DNA of 64,000 nt, from assembly GCA_947034895.1 (NCBI GenBank), contig OX344762.1, positions 27,570,760-27,634,759 of the forward strand, written 5' to 3'. The stretch's first letter is position 1; the number at the start of each line of letters is the position of its first letter. Under the pieces are notes generated by a model. The model searched no databases and was not told the origin of the DNA. It worked only from the letters and a program-made list of their open reading frames with translations. The DNA comes from Rhytidiadelphus loreus (taxonomy: Eukaryota; Streptophyta; Bryopsida; Hypnales; Hylocomiaceae). Position numbers and translations under genes: made by a program. Positions 48,034 through 58,390 of the stretch are shown here, piece after piece.

Positions 48034-49680
48034 GCAATAAATTATAAAAATTATAAAAATTAGGAATATTAAGAATATTAGGAATATTAGAGAAGAAACT
48101 TCAATAGACATAAAAACCTTCATTTTATTAGTTGGACTTAAATTTAGAAAAATTGTTTTCATGGCTAAAATTTTAATAAATACTAGAAGATTAGAATTTG
48201 TCAAAAAAAAAACTTTAAAATTATCAGTTTGAAAATTGTGGATATAGCATATTTTTTTGTAGAATAATCAATAATTTTTCTTATAGAGGGAATTACAAAT
48301 CACTAATACAAATGCACATAAAAAAAACATTTTAGACCATGGTTATGTATTAAATCTATGTTGAAATAAAGACAATTATCTTCAAAATAATACAAATTTA
48401 ACACAAACCATGGTCTACAATAGTTTTTTCAATGTGGATATGTACCAGTGGAATTTTCATTTCCATTGAATATAAGCAAACTCCAAAAAAAAGAATGAAA
48501 ATCACAATCTTTCAATTAGCAATGTTAATTTGAAAGCATCTATATGCCACTTTGTAATCAAAAGAAAGAATGAAAAAAAAAATGAAAAATCACAATCCTT
48601 CAACTAGTAATGTTAATTTAAAATCACCCATATGCCACTTTGTAATTTTGTGGTCCTTCATAGAATCATGGTAAAGGCTACGTTGGAGATTGAATAGGAT
48701 ATTAACTCCAAACAAAGGAACTTACTACTTGTGAAGGTTTGGTTGCAACAATACTAGTGTGCAAGCTTCGAGCTGCAATCTTGTGAGTGTGGAGCTTGTG
48801 CGCATGGAGCCTTGGAATAAACTTTTAAAAACTTTTTTACCAATTTTTTTTTAAATGAGTAAAAAACTAAAAAAACTAATAATTTTAGGACCTCTACTCC
48901 TATTACCTTGGATTTTGAGAATTCTTTTTATGGATTTCCAATTGCCATATTCAACGAGAGAAAAATTTAAAACCGTGGTATATAATTCAACATTCACTTC
49001 ATCTACTACATTTCTTATGTTTGGCCACTTACAAATTATTTAGTGAACAAAGCATAACATATCAAGGAAATAAGACTCACAAAAACAAAGGTGGGCACAA
49101 CCTAGCTTCCACTAATGATATTTTACATCATGGGTTTGCTATGAGCTCATTATAAAGATCGTGCCCATTGGCATAATTTTGGGGCTTACAGGATTTGAAA
49201 CCGGGCCACTACATTCAAATATCATAGACCTCTCATAAATATATTCCACCCTAATGGAGTGACCATTACTTGAATTTTTTTTTATATATGTTGGAAGGCA
49301 TCTTTCAAAAAAGTAGGAAACAAATGGAAAAGAAATAGTGGAATAAGAAATAAAAAAACTCATGACTAAACAATCGAATGTAAAAGAAAAAAAACTAAAA
49401 AACTAATAAAACCTAAATTGGAGATCGAAGAAAAAAATGAAAGTACAATGGAAACTAAATGGAAAGAAAAATATAAAAGAATGAAAAAAATAATAGAAAT
49501 AAATGAAAACTCAATGAACCAATTCAATAATGAGAAATAGAAGGGAGAGGCAAAAAAAATTCAATTAAAACAAAATTTATATACATACATTCTTTTGTAG
49601 ATTAGGGTTCACAATTATAAGGCTTAACCATTCATAACTTATTCTTTTAAAACATTTCACTTCATAGTTATACTCCCATA
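48034..49680. other. AT-rich DNA with a small tandem duplication
   Basis: Around 48490-48650 a block containing AATGTTAATTT and TATGCCACTTTGTAAT is duplicated with an 86-bp period. No gene is supported; frames at 48855-49043 and 49139-49363 are unsupported. Confidence 0.4.
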
Positions 49681-49790
49681 CACTATAAGAAATCTGTGTT
49701 TTTTGTAGTGTTACAAAGAGATGGACCATGTTTTCATTGACATCAATGTGTCACAAATTTTGAGCCTATAGGAGGCAAATTTTTACTTAT
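49681..49790. repeat. Orphan CACTA-like terminus
   Basis: CACTATAAGAAATCTGTG starts at 49681 and resembles the CACTA-type ends in this window. No partner end was found. Confidence 0.3.
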
Positions 49791-50036
49791 ATGGTCAATT
49801 TCGTTAAAATGGCGGTATTCTGCATGCCATTTTAATGGAATATCTTCTACAAATGGAAAATAAGTGTGCCACGATAGGGTCATACATGTGTCAATTTTAT
49901 GCCTAGCACATTCAAATCACTCCTAGTTCACGCATTTCCACTCCTCTCGGACAATCTTTCCATTGTTTTCACTTTTTAAGTGGTTTCATTTTGTGCCATT
50001 TTAATGGAATACCGCCATTTTAACGAAATTGACCAT
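49791..50036. mobile_element. 246-bp MITE with perfect 30-bp ends and TTAT duplication
   Basis: The 30 bases from ATGGTCAATTTCGTTAAAAT onward (49791-49820) are perfectly inverted at 50007-50036. TTAT flanks both sides (49787-49790, 50037-50040). A TGCCATTTTAATGGAAT block occurs near both arms. The perfect ends suggest recent activity. Confidence 0.85.
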
Positions 50037-52238
50037 TTATGTTGGGGAAGACGTGGGGATGCCAGAGCAAAAACAGGTGGATGATATAAGGAATGTGTAT
50101 GTTTTTCCAGACATCAAATAAACATGGTCATAAAAAGATGAATGGATCTTGCACAAAATGGACACTTTGTTTGTTTTAAGTGTTATTAATTTTTTATAGT
50201 TCCTACAAGAACTTCAAAAAATGTTGTTCCAATTGTTCCACATAATGTTGTTTTTGTAAAACTTTGAATAAAACTGTTTGGACTTTGCCCTTCTCTAGAA
50301 AACATTTTTAAAATCATTCATTTGAAATAGGCCCATGTTGATGTGGCATGCCACCACATCTATTTCACTTTGCTTCAAAAGCCATTCATGGATGATTTGT
50401 GGTATGAGTTGAAAAGACAACTTATTATATACACATGGGGTGGTAGAAGGTAACACAAAGAATGTGAGATATGTAAATAAGTTCATAGTTAAAAAAAGAC
50501 TCTAAAAACCTTAAACCCACCTCGCTGCGTAGGACATGAATGGTAGTGATTGTCCTTAGGTTTTTCAAAATTGTTGTCTTGCAAGATTATGTCCTGCGGA
50601 TTGCAGTCTTGTGTTTGCGCCCAACCCCTGCCCCCTTGGCCAGGTCCTATTACCCAAACTGGACCCTAACAAGCCAGGTTGCACTAGGCCCACCTTTGTA
50701 TGAATGATTTAACGTCGCGCATGATGTTGTAGATAATTCTTCCTCGTATCGCGCCCCTAAGTGACATTTACTACCTTTAAGCTCACCTCCAAGTGCTTCT
50801 TATACTCTTAGTGGCACCAAGGGTCACGATCTCCTAATTCTATACATGCCATGCACATACACCATTAGATTCCAACTCTAGTCATGGGGGTTCAAATTCC
50901 TTCATGACTCCTAACTATCCACTTTCAACATTTAACTCCCACAAGACATTGGGCATGTCACTTGATGACATAAAGGGGAACTTCCATTGATGTCCAAGCA
51001 TTCGGTGGCAGCACTACTACCCATTGTTGCTAACTGCCTTTTAATAGTACTCAACTCCTCACTAAGCCCAACCCATTTTACTTTAGGGCTCACCTTAAGA
51101 CTCATTCACCAAAACTCACAAATTGAGACTCACCAATAGGACAGTGAGGACTCACACCGTGGCCAAGTGTAGAGTGGGACACATCCAACCGGTATCAAAG
51201 AGTGCATAAGCACTCTATGGTAACACACAAGTGGTGGTGAGGCTCCAACTTCACCACCCATGACCATTTTGGCTCACCATGACATCATTCAGGAGGGAAG
51301 AGGGAGATCACCCCTCCTCATAATACTCTTTGCAAGATTCAACAATCCTTCCTTTCTTAAGGGTCTCTTAGAACACCCAAGACACTTTCCAACTTGGAAG
51401 ACCATCCATTAGAAACCACGTGCAAACAAAACTTTGGAACCCCTATATACTTTTTGAATTTTAAATAAAACAAAATTAAAAAAATATGAATAGATTTTTT
51501 TACTTTGAAAGTTTATGTTTTGAATTATTGATATTTTTATTTGTTTATAATAATTAGTTACAAATTTTTGAAGTAAAAAAATACAGTGTAGAATTGAAAA
51601 ATAACTTTCACACCCCAATATTATATAAGAAAAAATTGTCTAAAAAATGAACAAAAAATTCCTAAAAATAACTTTCTATTGAAAGCTCATTTTGAGTTGA
51701 ATATTGACTCAATGGTCATCTAAATGTGTCCTCTATAATTATTTGAGTTGAAAAACATGCCATTTTAGTTCATTTTCAACCTCTTTTAGAAATCATTTCA
51801 TATTTTATTTGAGTTGGAAATTTTGGAAATAGAAAGCTATAGTTATTATTAAACAATGTTTAAAATTTTAGGTTGAAATTATAGTTTATTAGAAACCACT
51901 TGTTCACATGTGGTTTGTTATAGTAGAACTAAGTGCACCCTCAAGGGAACTCTACAGGAACTAAGTGCTACTAGTTCAACAAAACTTGCATAACCTATAC
52001 TCTCTTAAAATAAACATTTAAAATCTAATTTTTGATATGCAATGAAACTCACAGACTTGGACCACTTGAACAAAAATTATTTCACAATTATACACATGCT
52101 CCAAACATATACATTCCCTCATTACTTCCAATTTTTCATTAGGTAGTAATCACCTCTCTGATTACATTTCCCTTTGCATACGCACAACACATAGACTTGA
52201 TCCGACTAGACTCTCATGCTACAGACTCATATTCTTAG
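50037..52238. other. 2.2 kb intergenic DNA, partly GC-richer, no gene called
   Basis: 50500-51420 is less AT-rich and lacks long frames. CCGGTATCAAAGAG near 51188 faintly resembles a tRNA-iMet primer-binding site, so an LTR remnant is possible, but no paired LTR is in view. Confidence 0.35.
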
Positions 52239-53437
52239 TTAACCCCTAAAGGACCAAACAACACCGTTTTTTGGCAACATAGCGATTTTACACAACTCAC
52301 TATAGACAAAAAAAAATCTTTGAAAATTTCACACAATGTGTACCCAAGGAGTAGCTATAAGGCACAACAATTTTCATAACTTTTGACTACATGGTTAAAA
52401 ACTTATTGCATGATATGTAGTTTTTAGCAATTAGTGGGTAGCTTGGACAATCCAAAAAACTTCTTTAAAAATCACTTTTAAAAATAATAAAAATTTGAAA
52501 TTGGTTTTCTAGATTTATATATACATGGAAAGCTTTGAATCATTCCATTTTGATTTACGAGATGAAAGTTATGAGGTGTTTTAGATTGCGGGTAGTTATG
52601 GATTCCCTACTCAAAAATAAACATTAGATGAAATTTAGCCCTTGTTAAGGGTTGTGAATTTTTCTGCCTTCCCTTGGGTTCTCATCTTTGCTACGCAGCC
52701 TGCTGACATGGTCGAGAAATGGCCACGTCCATAGGCATTAAAAAATTAATTAATTTTAAAATTTAAAATTACTTACTTACTTAATTTTTAATATTAAATT
52801 TTTTCTAGACAGCACACGCTGGTTTCCAGCAATAGGAACCAGCTTGAAACGGCCCTCCTAAAGGACTGAATCCCATCTAATGCTTTGGAGTCCTTTATTT
52901 AACTCTATTTTTTATATTTTTTGAAAAGAATAAAAATATATTATGTAAATTGTTTATTACTACATTACTACTGTTGGGATTGTAATTTCTCAATTTTATA
53001 ATTAAATTGTTAACAATTTAGTGTTTTGAATCACTTTGTACTTCTTTCTACTTATTATTTTTTTTCCTATATGTTGTGCAATTCCAAATGATCTAAAAAA
53101 ATTCAAGCATGTAGCCAACTTGACTTAAGAAATGAATCCAAAGAGTAACCACCATTTTGGACATTTTTTCATAAAAATGTGACCTTGTGAAGTGCATCTG
53201 CCCGTATTTTCATAGGGCCAAAAAAATGATTTTTGTCACTTCAAACGTTAATATCTTGCAATCTACAAAGTGGAGAATTCATAAATTTTTTCCACATCTT
53301 TTCAAAGTGTTTTACTACAAGATCCTACAGTTATATGTGTCCAAGAAAAATTTCATCTAAAATTTGGTGTTTGTATCAGAAATGGCAGTTTTGAAACTTT
53401 TTTGGTGAAAACATAGTCTTTGACCTATAGGGGTTAA
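52239..53437 (+). mobile_element. Family A TTAA element interrupted by a MITE
   Basis: Termini TTAACCCCTAAAGGACCAAA and inverted TTAACCCCTATAGGTCAAAG are well preserved. The body aligns with 1328-2262 on both sides of a 260-bp insertion at 52623-52882. Without the insertion its length is about 939 bp, matching the family. Confidence 0.8.
52623..52882. mobile_element. GC-armed MITE, copy 3 (260 bp), nested
   Basis: Ends CATTAGATG and CATCTAATG are perfectly inverted. The four other family A copies read AATAAACTTT without interruption at this point, so the insertion site is exact and shows at most a 1-bp duplication. The A/T core carries runs of TTAATTTTAA type. Confidence 0.8.
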
Positions 53438-54034
53438 AATCAATAGGCATTTCTCACATTTTTTTATAAAAATCCATAACAAACATCATAATTGACATAC
53501 AATACAACCATAACTCCAATTAGGACAATCTCAAATAAAACTCTTCCAAACTGGAATAATCACATGCATTTGCACCACACATACAATTTGTAAACACATG
53601 ACATTCAATGCTTTCATACCATGTACATAAATCAGCTAAAAAAAATCAAACCATGTTTACACAACACCCAATTGGTATATAATTTCCGTTCTATTAATTC
53701 GACTTGGTGATAGATCACCATTAAAAGTTTTACATTTATACACAATGTTTTGCATTCACTTGTGACATCTCAACCATCATGTGACAAAAAATCAATTATG
53801 CACTTTAACTGATCTCATCTCACTGTCCTTCCATTAACTCCTTAACATCTTCATTCTCCTACACTTCAACTCACAATATAAGTATATAACATTTACCATC
53901 CTATTCAACTTGCAAATCAAACAACTAGCTTCCTCATGCACAACATCTCAAATAACTACAACTTCATATTCTTCAATCTTCTGCTTACATTCACTTTGAT
54001 TAGAACACAAACTTTTCTACACTTCAATCTCCAA
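53438..54034. other. AT-rich intergenic DNA
   Basis: No gene or terminal repeat recognised. Confidence 0.3.
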
Positions 54035-54272
54035 TTGGAGAAGAAAGCCTTGTTTAATTGGATGTTCATGCGTCAAAGTTGACGGATTTTCTTAAGCATC
54101 CAATGTAACATCTTCATGTGTTTATGTCAACAATGACATCTAATGTAACATCTTTATGCTACATTGGATGTCATTGTTGACATAAACACATGAAGATGTT
54201 ACATTGGATGCTTAAGAAAATCCGTCAACTTTGACGCATGAACATCCAATTAAACAAGGCTTTCTACTAGTG
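54035..54272. mobile_element. 238-bp foldback MITE, CACTA-like right end, CAA duplication
   Basis: The right terminus read inward is CACTAGTAGAAAGCC; the left is TTGGAGAAGAAAGCC, so its first bases have mutated. CAA flanks both sides (54032-54034, 54273-54275). From AAAGCC inward the arms match for over 100 bp without a visible mismatch, so the element is almost entirely hairpin. Confidence 0.8.
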
Positions 54273-54739
54273 CAAGACACTCTCATAAACATGCACATGC
54301 AAAAAAAAAAAATACACAGCACTACTTGGCTAGGACTCTGATTGAAACTTCATCAGTACTTGAAGATTAAATTGCAAACACTGATCTAATAAGAAGAGAC
54401 TAACGGTTTGAAGAAAAAGGAAAAAGGATGAGATAACTAACTGTTAACTACCAATTTGGACTTAATTCAACCACGAATTCAACTACTCTCCAACTATACT
54501 AGACTAGTTTGATGAATTAACAATAGGACTACGATTCCCACTAATTCACATTCACAATTTCACACCAAATTGGACTAAACACACATCACTTCTGTGGAAG
54601 TACGCATTATCTACATTAACAGAAATAATAGACAATAGTAATTATATAGAGTAGAAATTTTCAAAATTTCCATAATAGGTAGGGAATAGAAAGCCCAAAA
54701 CTAGAAATAGGAATTAGAGCCTTTACGGAAAACCTTAAA
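54273..54739. other. AT-rich DNA next to the GC-rich element
   Basis: No gene recognised. Base composition changes abruptly near 54740. Confidence 0.35.
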
Positions 54740-55086
54740 TTGTAATTAGGGTTACAGTCGGATCCGGAAACCCTAACCCTAATCCGGAAACCGGAAAGTT
54801 CCGGCCGAGTAGGCCCTAGAGCCTAGTCCGGCTAGGGAACTTGCGGGAACGCCAGGCCGAAAAGCTACTTAATTAACCCTCGCTGTCTCCTTCATTCTTC
54901 CTCTTTCTCCGCGTGATTATCGCGATGGCGTTTAGTGAGTGAAAGTGTGGTGAGATAGGAACGCGTTAGGGAGAGAAGGGGAGGCCGGTGCCGATCGCAC
55001 CGGAAAGTAGGACGGAAGATTAGCGGAAACTTAGCAGATCAAGTGACGGAAACTTAGCGGAAGTGAGTCGGAAGTGAGGATAGAGT

Positions 55087-56400
55087 ATGTCGGTGGTTAT
55101 GGTAGGGCCCAGTGTGCTACGGAAGTTAGGGATCACGGCCCGGATGATCAGTTCGGAAATCCCTGAGAATCCGGAACACCACCATCAGCTGGAGGACGAC
55201 TTGACGGATATGGGGTGTCTAGGGTTTCTGAAGAGACCCTGGAACATCCGGAGCGAGGAGATGATAGACGAGCTAGTCTACGGCGCTCCGAACCAGTATC
55301 ACCTGACCGTTAGGGGTCGTCCAAAGTCCTGGACAGCAGAAATATGGGCCGGAGTCTATTTCGCGTCCACTAGAGGATCCGGATGGGCCGGCCGGACGGA
55401 GAAATTCGCTGCGGATAGGTTCCGAAATCCGGCGGATCCGAAGGAGGATTACACCGCGTCTGACTGCCGGAACCCTAGGGATCAGAGACTCCTAGAGTTT
55501 CTCAGCCCGATCCTGTATCCGGAAAAGCCCAGCCGGATTACAATTACCCTGGCAAACACAGTCTTCGGAGCTTTAGGGGAAAGAGGGAAACCGGCCCCTA
55601 GACCAGTTAGCTGGGGGCTCATTATCCAATCGATAGTAGATAAGCTTTCCGGAAACCTGGTGGGAAAGAAATCGAGTCCCATCAGTCCGTACCTCCTCCA
55701 CTTGTATCACAAGCAGGAGGTACTCAGCAGTCCGGAAGACATCATCTACCGGCAGGGAGATAGCCTGCTTCGGTACGGTCTTCCTCCGGATTCGGATCCG
55801 ACGGATGAGGAGCCGGAAGAGGAGGAGAAGCCGGAACTAGAGCATGACTCACCGGATAGGCACGACTCCCGCTGGAAAAGCACGGACCCGGAATCAAGAG
55901 GGAAGAGCCAGCTTCCGGACCCTGTTCCATCCCGGAACACTGATCCGGATCTGGATATCTTCGAGTCGACAATCTCCTGGCCGCGGAGTCAGAAGGCATC
56001 AAACGACCGGATGGCGACTCTGATCCGGAGAGTCTACACGATATTGAAGGTAGCGGACGAGACGGAGATCGTGGAGGCGATCAAGAGCAGACCGGATCCG
56101 GAGATGATTCGCCTGCTGGAGGGACGGATCCGGGCAGTGGAGGCGGAACGCGATCATCTTCAAAACCGCGCAACGTGGGCAGAGAGGGAGATGAACACCG
56201 CCAACAAACGCGCGACGGATGCGACGGAGCTGGTCCGGAAATTGAGGGACCTCATCGACCCTCCAGCGGATATCATCACTAGATCCGCGCTCTGGAACAA
56301 CCAGATGACCCGGGAAGGTCATATTTCCGGAACCAAGGTTGTAAAGATCTTGGTAGAGTTCGAGGCGCGGATCGAGGTCGCATTGAAGGAAATGCGCTAG
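55087..56400 (+). CDS. Gag-like / putative plant transposon protein, 437 residues
   Basis: Unrecognised as a host enzyme. The first 230 residues form a helix-rich region with spaced Trp/Tyr/Leu (FLKRPWNIRSEEMIDEL, PVSWGLIIQSIVDKL, SPYLLHLYHKQEVLSSPED) like the gag-type or putative-transposon helical domains common in plant repeats; I cannot confirm the family without a profile search. Residues about 235-300 are acidic, Pro/Asp-rich and probably disordered, with many PD pairs encoded by CCGGAT. Residues about 345-400 are Glu/Arg-rich with heptad spacing, likely a coiled coil for self-assembly. The frame starts at the first ATG after a leader with GGAAACTTAGC repeats. It ends at TAG (56398-56400), after which the same frame continues; see the next entry. 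Confidence 0.55.
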   Translation: MSVVMVGPSVLRKLGITARMISSEIPENPEHHHQLEDDLTDMGCLGFLKRPWNIRSEEMIDELVYGAPNQYHLTVRGRPKSWTAEIWAGVYFASTRGSGWAGRTEKFAADRFRNPADPKEDYTASDCRNPRDQRLLEFLSPILYPEKPSRITITLANTVFGALGERGKPAPRPVSWGLIIQSIVDKLSGNLVGKKSSPISPYLLHLYHKQEVLSSPEDIIYRQGDSLLRYGLPPDSDPTDEEPEEEEKPELEHDSPDRHDSRWKSTDPESRGKSQLPDPVPSRNTDPDLDIFESTISWPRSQKASNDRMATLIRRVYTILKVADETEIVEAIKSRPDPEMIRLLEGRIRAVEAERDHLQNRATWAEREMNTANKRATDATELVRKLRDLIDPPADIITRSALWNNQMTREGHISGTKVVKILVEFEARIEVALKEMR

Positions 56401-57015
56401 TTGGTCGGCCACTTTGATCCGCTCAGCGGATTGGACGCCTCGCTATTTCCGGAAATACCCGGAGGAGAGTTCTAGGAGACAACACAGCTCAACCTGGGAG
56501 CCCGATCGTCGGCCCAGCAAGCACCCGGAAGATCCTCGGTGCAAAAGGAGATTACGGATGGGAGGAGGATTCCGGATCCGGTTTTGACGCCCCGGAACAC
56601 TTCGGTAAACCTCTTCCCACCCATTCCGGATGCCACTACAGAAGTAACGGCGATGACGGAGGATCCGGTTGGGATTCAGAATCCGGCCCGGACCCATGTG
56701 GAGGAGTTCACACACATGCAGCAACAGACTCCTCCGCGGCCACCACCATCGACCCCCATTGAGATCATCGACCTGGAGAAGAAGAAGGCCACCAGGCGGA
56801 AGGTTAACAGCGATCCGGAGGAGGTTCTCGAGTCGGATGAAGAGGAGGCGGTAACGAACTCGTCCTCCGAGTCGGAGTATGCGGAGACGGATCCGGGTCC
56901 ACCAAGGACCCGGTCCGCAACGAAGTCCACTCTGCCGAAGCAGATCCGGCAGAAGGCGCCAACCCGGATTTCGAAGGGCGGAACGTCAACGAAGAAGGCG
57001 CGGAAGGGTAAATGA
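56401..57015 (+). pseudogene. In-frame continuation of the gag-like ORF after two TAG codons
   Basis: The reading frame of the upstream ORF resumes directly after its TAG, meets a second TAG at 56473-56475, then stays open to TGA at 57013-57015. The last open part encodes about 179 residues: Pro-rich (QQQTPPRPPPSTP), then acidic-serine (EEAVTNSSSESEY), then strongly basic at the end (KARKGK). No ATG precedes it closely; the first is near 56654. Either this is a once-continuous 640-residue product decayed by two nonsense changes, or the TAGs are suppressed. No zinc knuckle, protease or polymerase motif is seen. Confidence 0.45.
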
Positions 57016-57420
57016 CTAGGTTGCGCAGTTGGATTGTTAGTTTTAGTGTTTTGTCTTCATCGCGGGTTTTCCGGATGTGGGACCCGCTAATCCGGAATGC
57101 TAAGTAGTTCCGGATTTCTAGGAATTTAATGGCTTTCCATTTTTCCCGGAACGGTCACTTGGCCGTTGTCCGGATTTTCAGCTGGCCGTTGGCCGCTTTT
57201 TCTTTGGACCGTTTTGGTCGTGTTGTTTTGGTTTTTAAGGGCGGGCCGGCTTATGGCCTGTCATTCCATTTTGTGTCATTCAATTTGAGCACCCAAGAAT
57301 AAACACCTTGGGAATCATTATCTTGCGTATCGCGTCTTGATTACTTGTGTGTGGGTGTATCCGGGAGAGTGTGCAAGGTAGGAATCCGGATTGGTTGGTA
57401 TCCGGATCTGGCTGAAGGTG

Positions 57421-57890
57421 TTTTGCAGAATAGTTTAGATTGAACTTGAAGAGCTGTGCGTGGTGCCTTTAAATCGCTGGAACGGTGATCCAGTGGGATC
57501 CGGTAGTGGTCAGGGAGCTAATCCGGAACTCATGAGTAGTTTCGTGCGGAAGTCAGCAGCCGCCAAGTAGAACATTCCCAAACCATCGGAAGGTCTGCCA
57601 ACCTCAAGAACGGTCGACAGCTAGGAAGTAAGTCCTTTAGTTCCGGATTCCAACTATCCGCGGTTGTTTTGCGGTTGAGTCTAGTTTACAAGTGAGGAGC
57701 TATGCGTGGTGCCTTTAAATCGCTGGAACGGTGATCCGGTGGGATCCGGTAGTGGTCAGGGAGCTAGTCCGGGAACTCGAGAGTAGTCCCATGCGGAAGT
57801 CGGCAACCGCCTAGTGGAATATTCCCAAACCACCGGAAGGTCTGCCAACCTCAGGAGTAGGCGAAAGCTTGATCCGGAAAATACCTGAGT
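57421..57890 (+). repeat. 246-bp tandem repeat, two diverged copies
   Basis: The unit containing GTGGTGCCTTTAAATCGCTGG and CGGAAGGTCTGCCAACCTCA occurs from 57421 and again from about 57668, with scattered differences. It is in the 3' part of the CCGGA-rich element and non-coding. Confidence 0.7.
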
Positions 57891-58390
57891 GTCGTTGTAG
57901 TAAGGGCGGGTAAGGGTGTACCTCTGCATGACCTACCTTCCGGGTGGCCACCCGGAATGTTGTGAGAGGGACCAACTTTCCTCCTTACCGGACTAAGAAC
58001 TTTGAGGACGGATAGTTGTTTGTTGTTTAGGAGTTGATACGTGTGTTACTTGAGTGGTGATGTTCCCCACCCCTCGAAAAGAGCAAGTGAGGACCCTCTG
58101 AGGGTAAAACAGAGGTACCAAAAACCGTTGTGACGGATAGTGAGAGTAGTAATCCGGATCAAGGTGGATCCGGATTTGATTCCGGAAGGTAATATTTCCG
58201 GAACTTGGTGTTTGTGTTGTGCCGGATCCTACAGCGGATTGTCATTTCCAGGTAGATCCGTAGTTCCGGACACTTATCTATCGCGACAACATCTGGAATT
58301 CCCTGGGATGATAACTCGTGTCATCTTAACACTTTTGTGGTGTTAAAGATACCTACGCCTAGACTGCGCGTACGACAACTTCCAAAGCCC

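Larger units (their letters stand above)
54740..58390 (+). mobile_element. CCGGA-rich gag-type element, about 3.65 kb, boundaries approximate
   Basis: This island differs from all surrounding DNA: GC-richer and containing about 80 CCGG (mostly CCGGA) by eye, in coding and non-coding parts alike. It has a 5' region with repeats of CGGAAACTTAGC type, one long reading frame (55087-57015), a 3' region with AATAAA near 57297, and a 246-bp tandem repeat. No reverse transcriptase, integrase or paired LTRs were found. It is best read as a non-autonomous retroelement with a gag-like gene, or a fragment of one (inference). Confidence 0.55.

Noticed and set aside
51185..51200. Primer-binding site of an LTR retrotransposon
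   Set aside because: Similarity to the tRNA-iMet complement is weak and no paired LTRs or polymerase frame are in the window.
54762..54782. Telomere-like CCCTAA repeats
   Set aside because: Only two units occur here, and single telo-box-like copies near 27600, 27825 and 28130; too short for telomeric DNA.
55087..57015. Helitron or complete retrotransposon
   Set aside because: No Rep/helicase, reverse transcriptase or integrase motifs, and no paired LTR or Helitron 3' hairpin could be identified.
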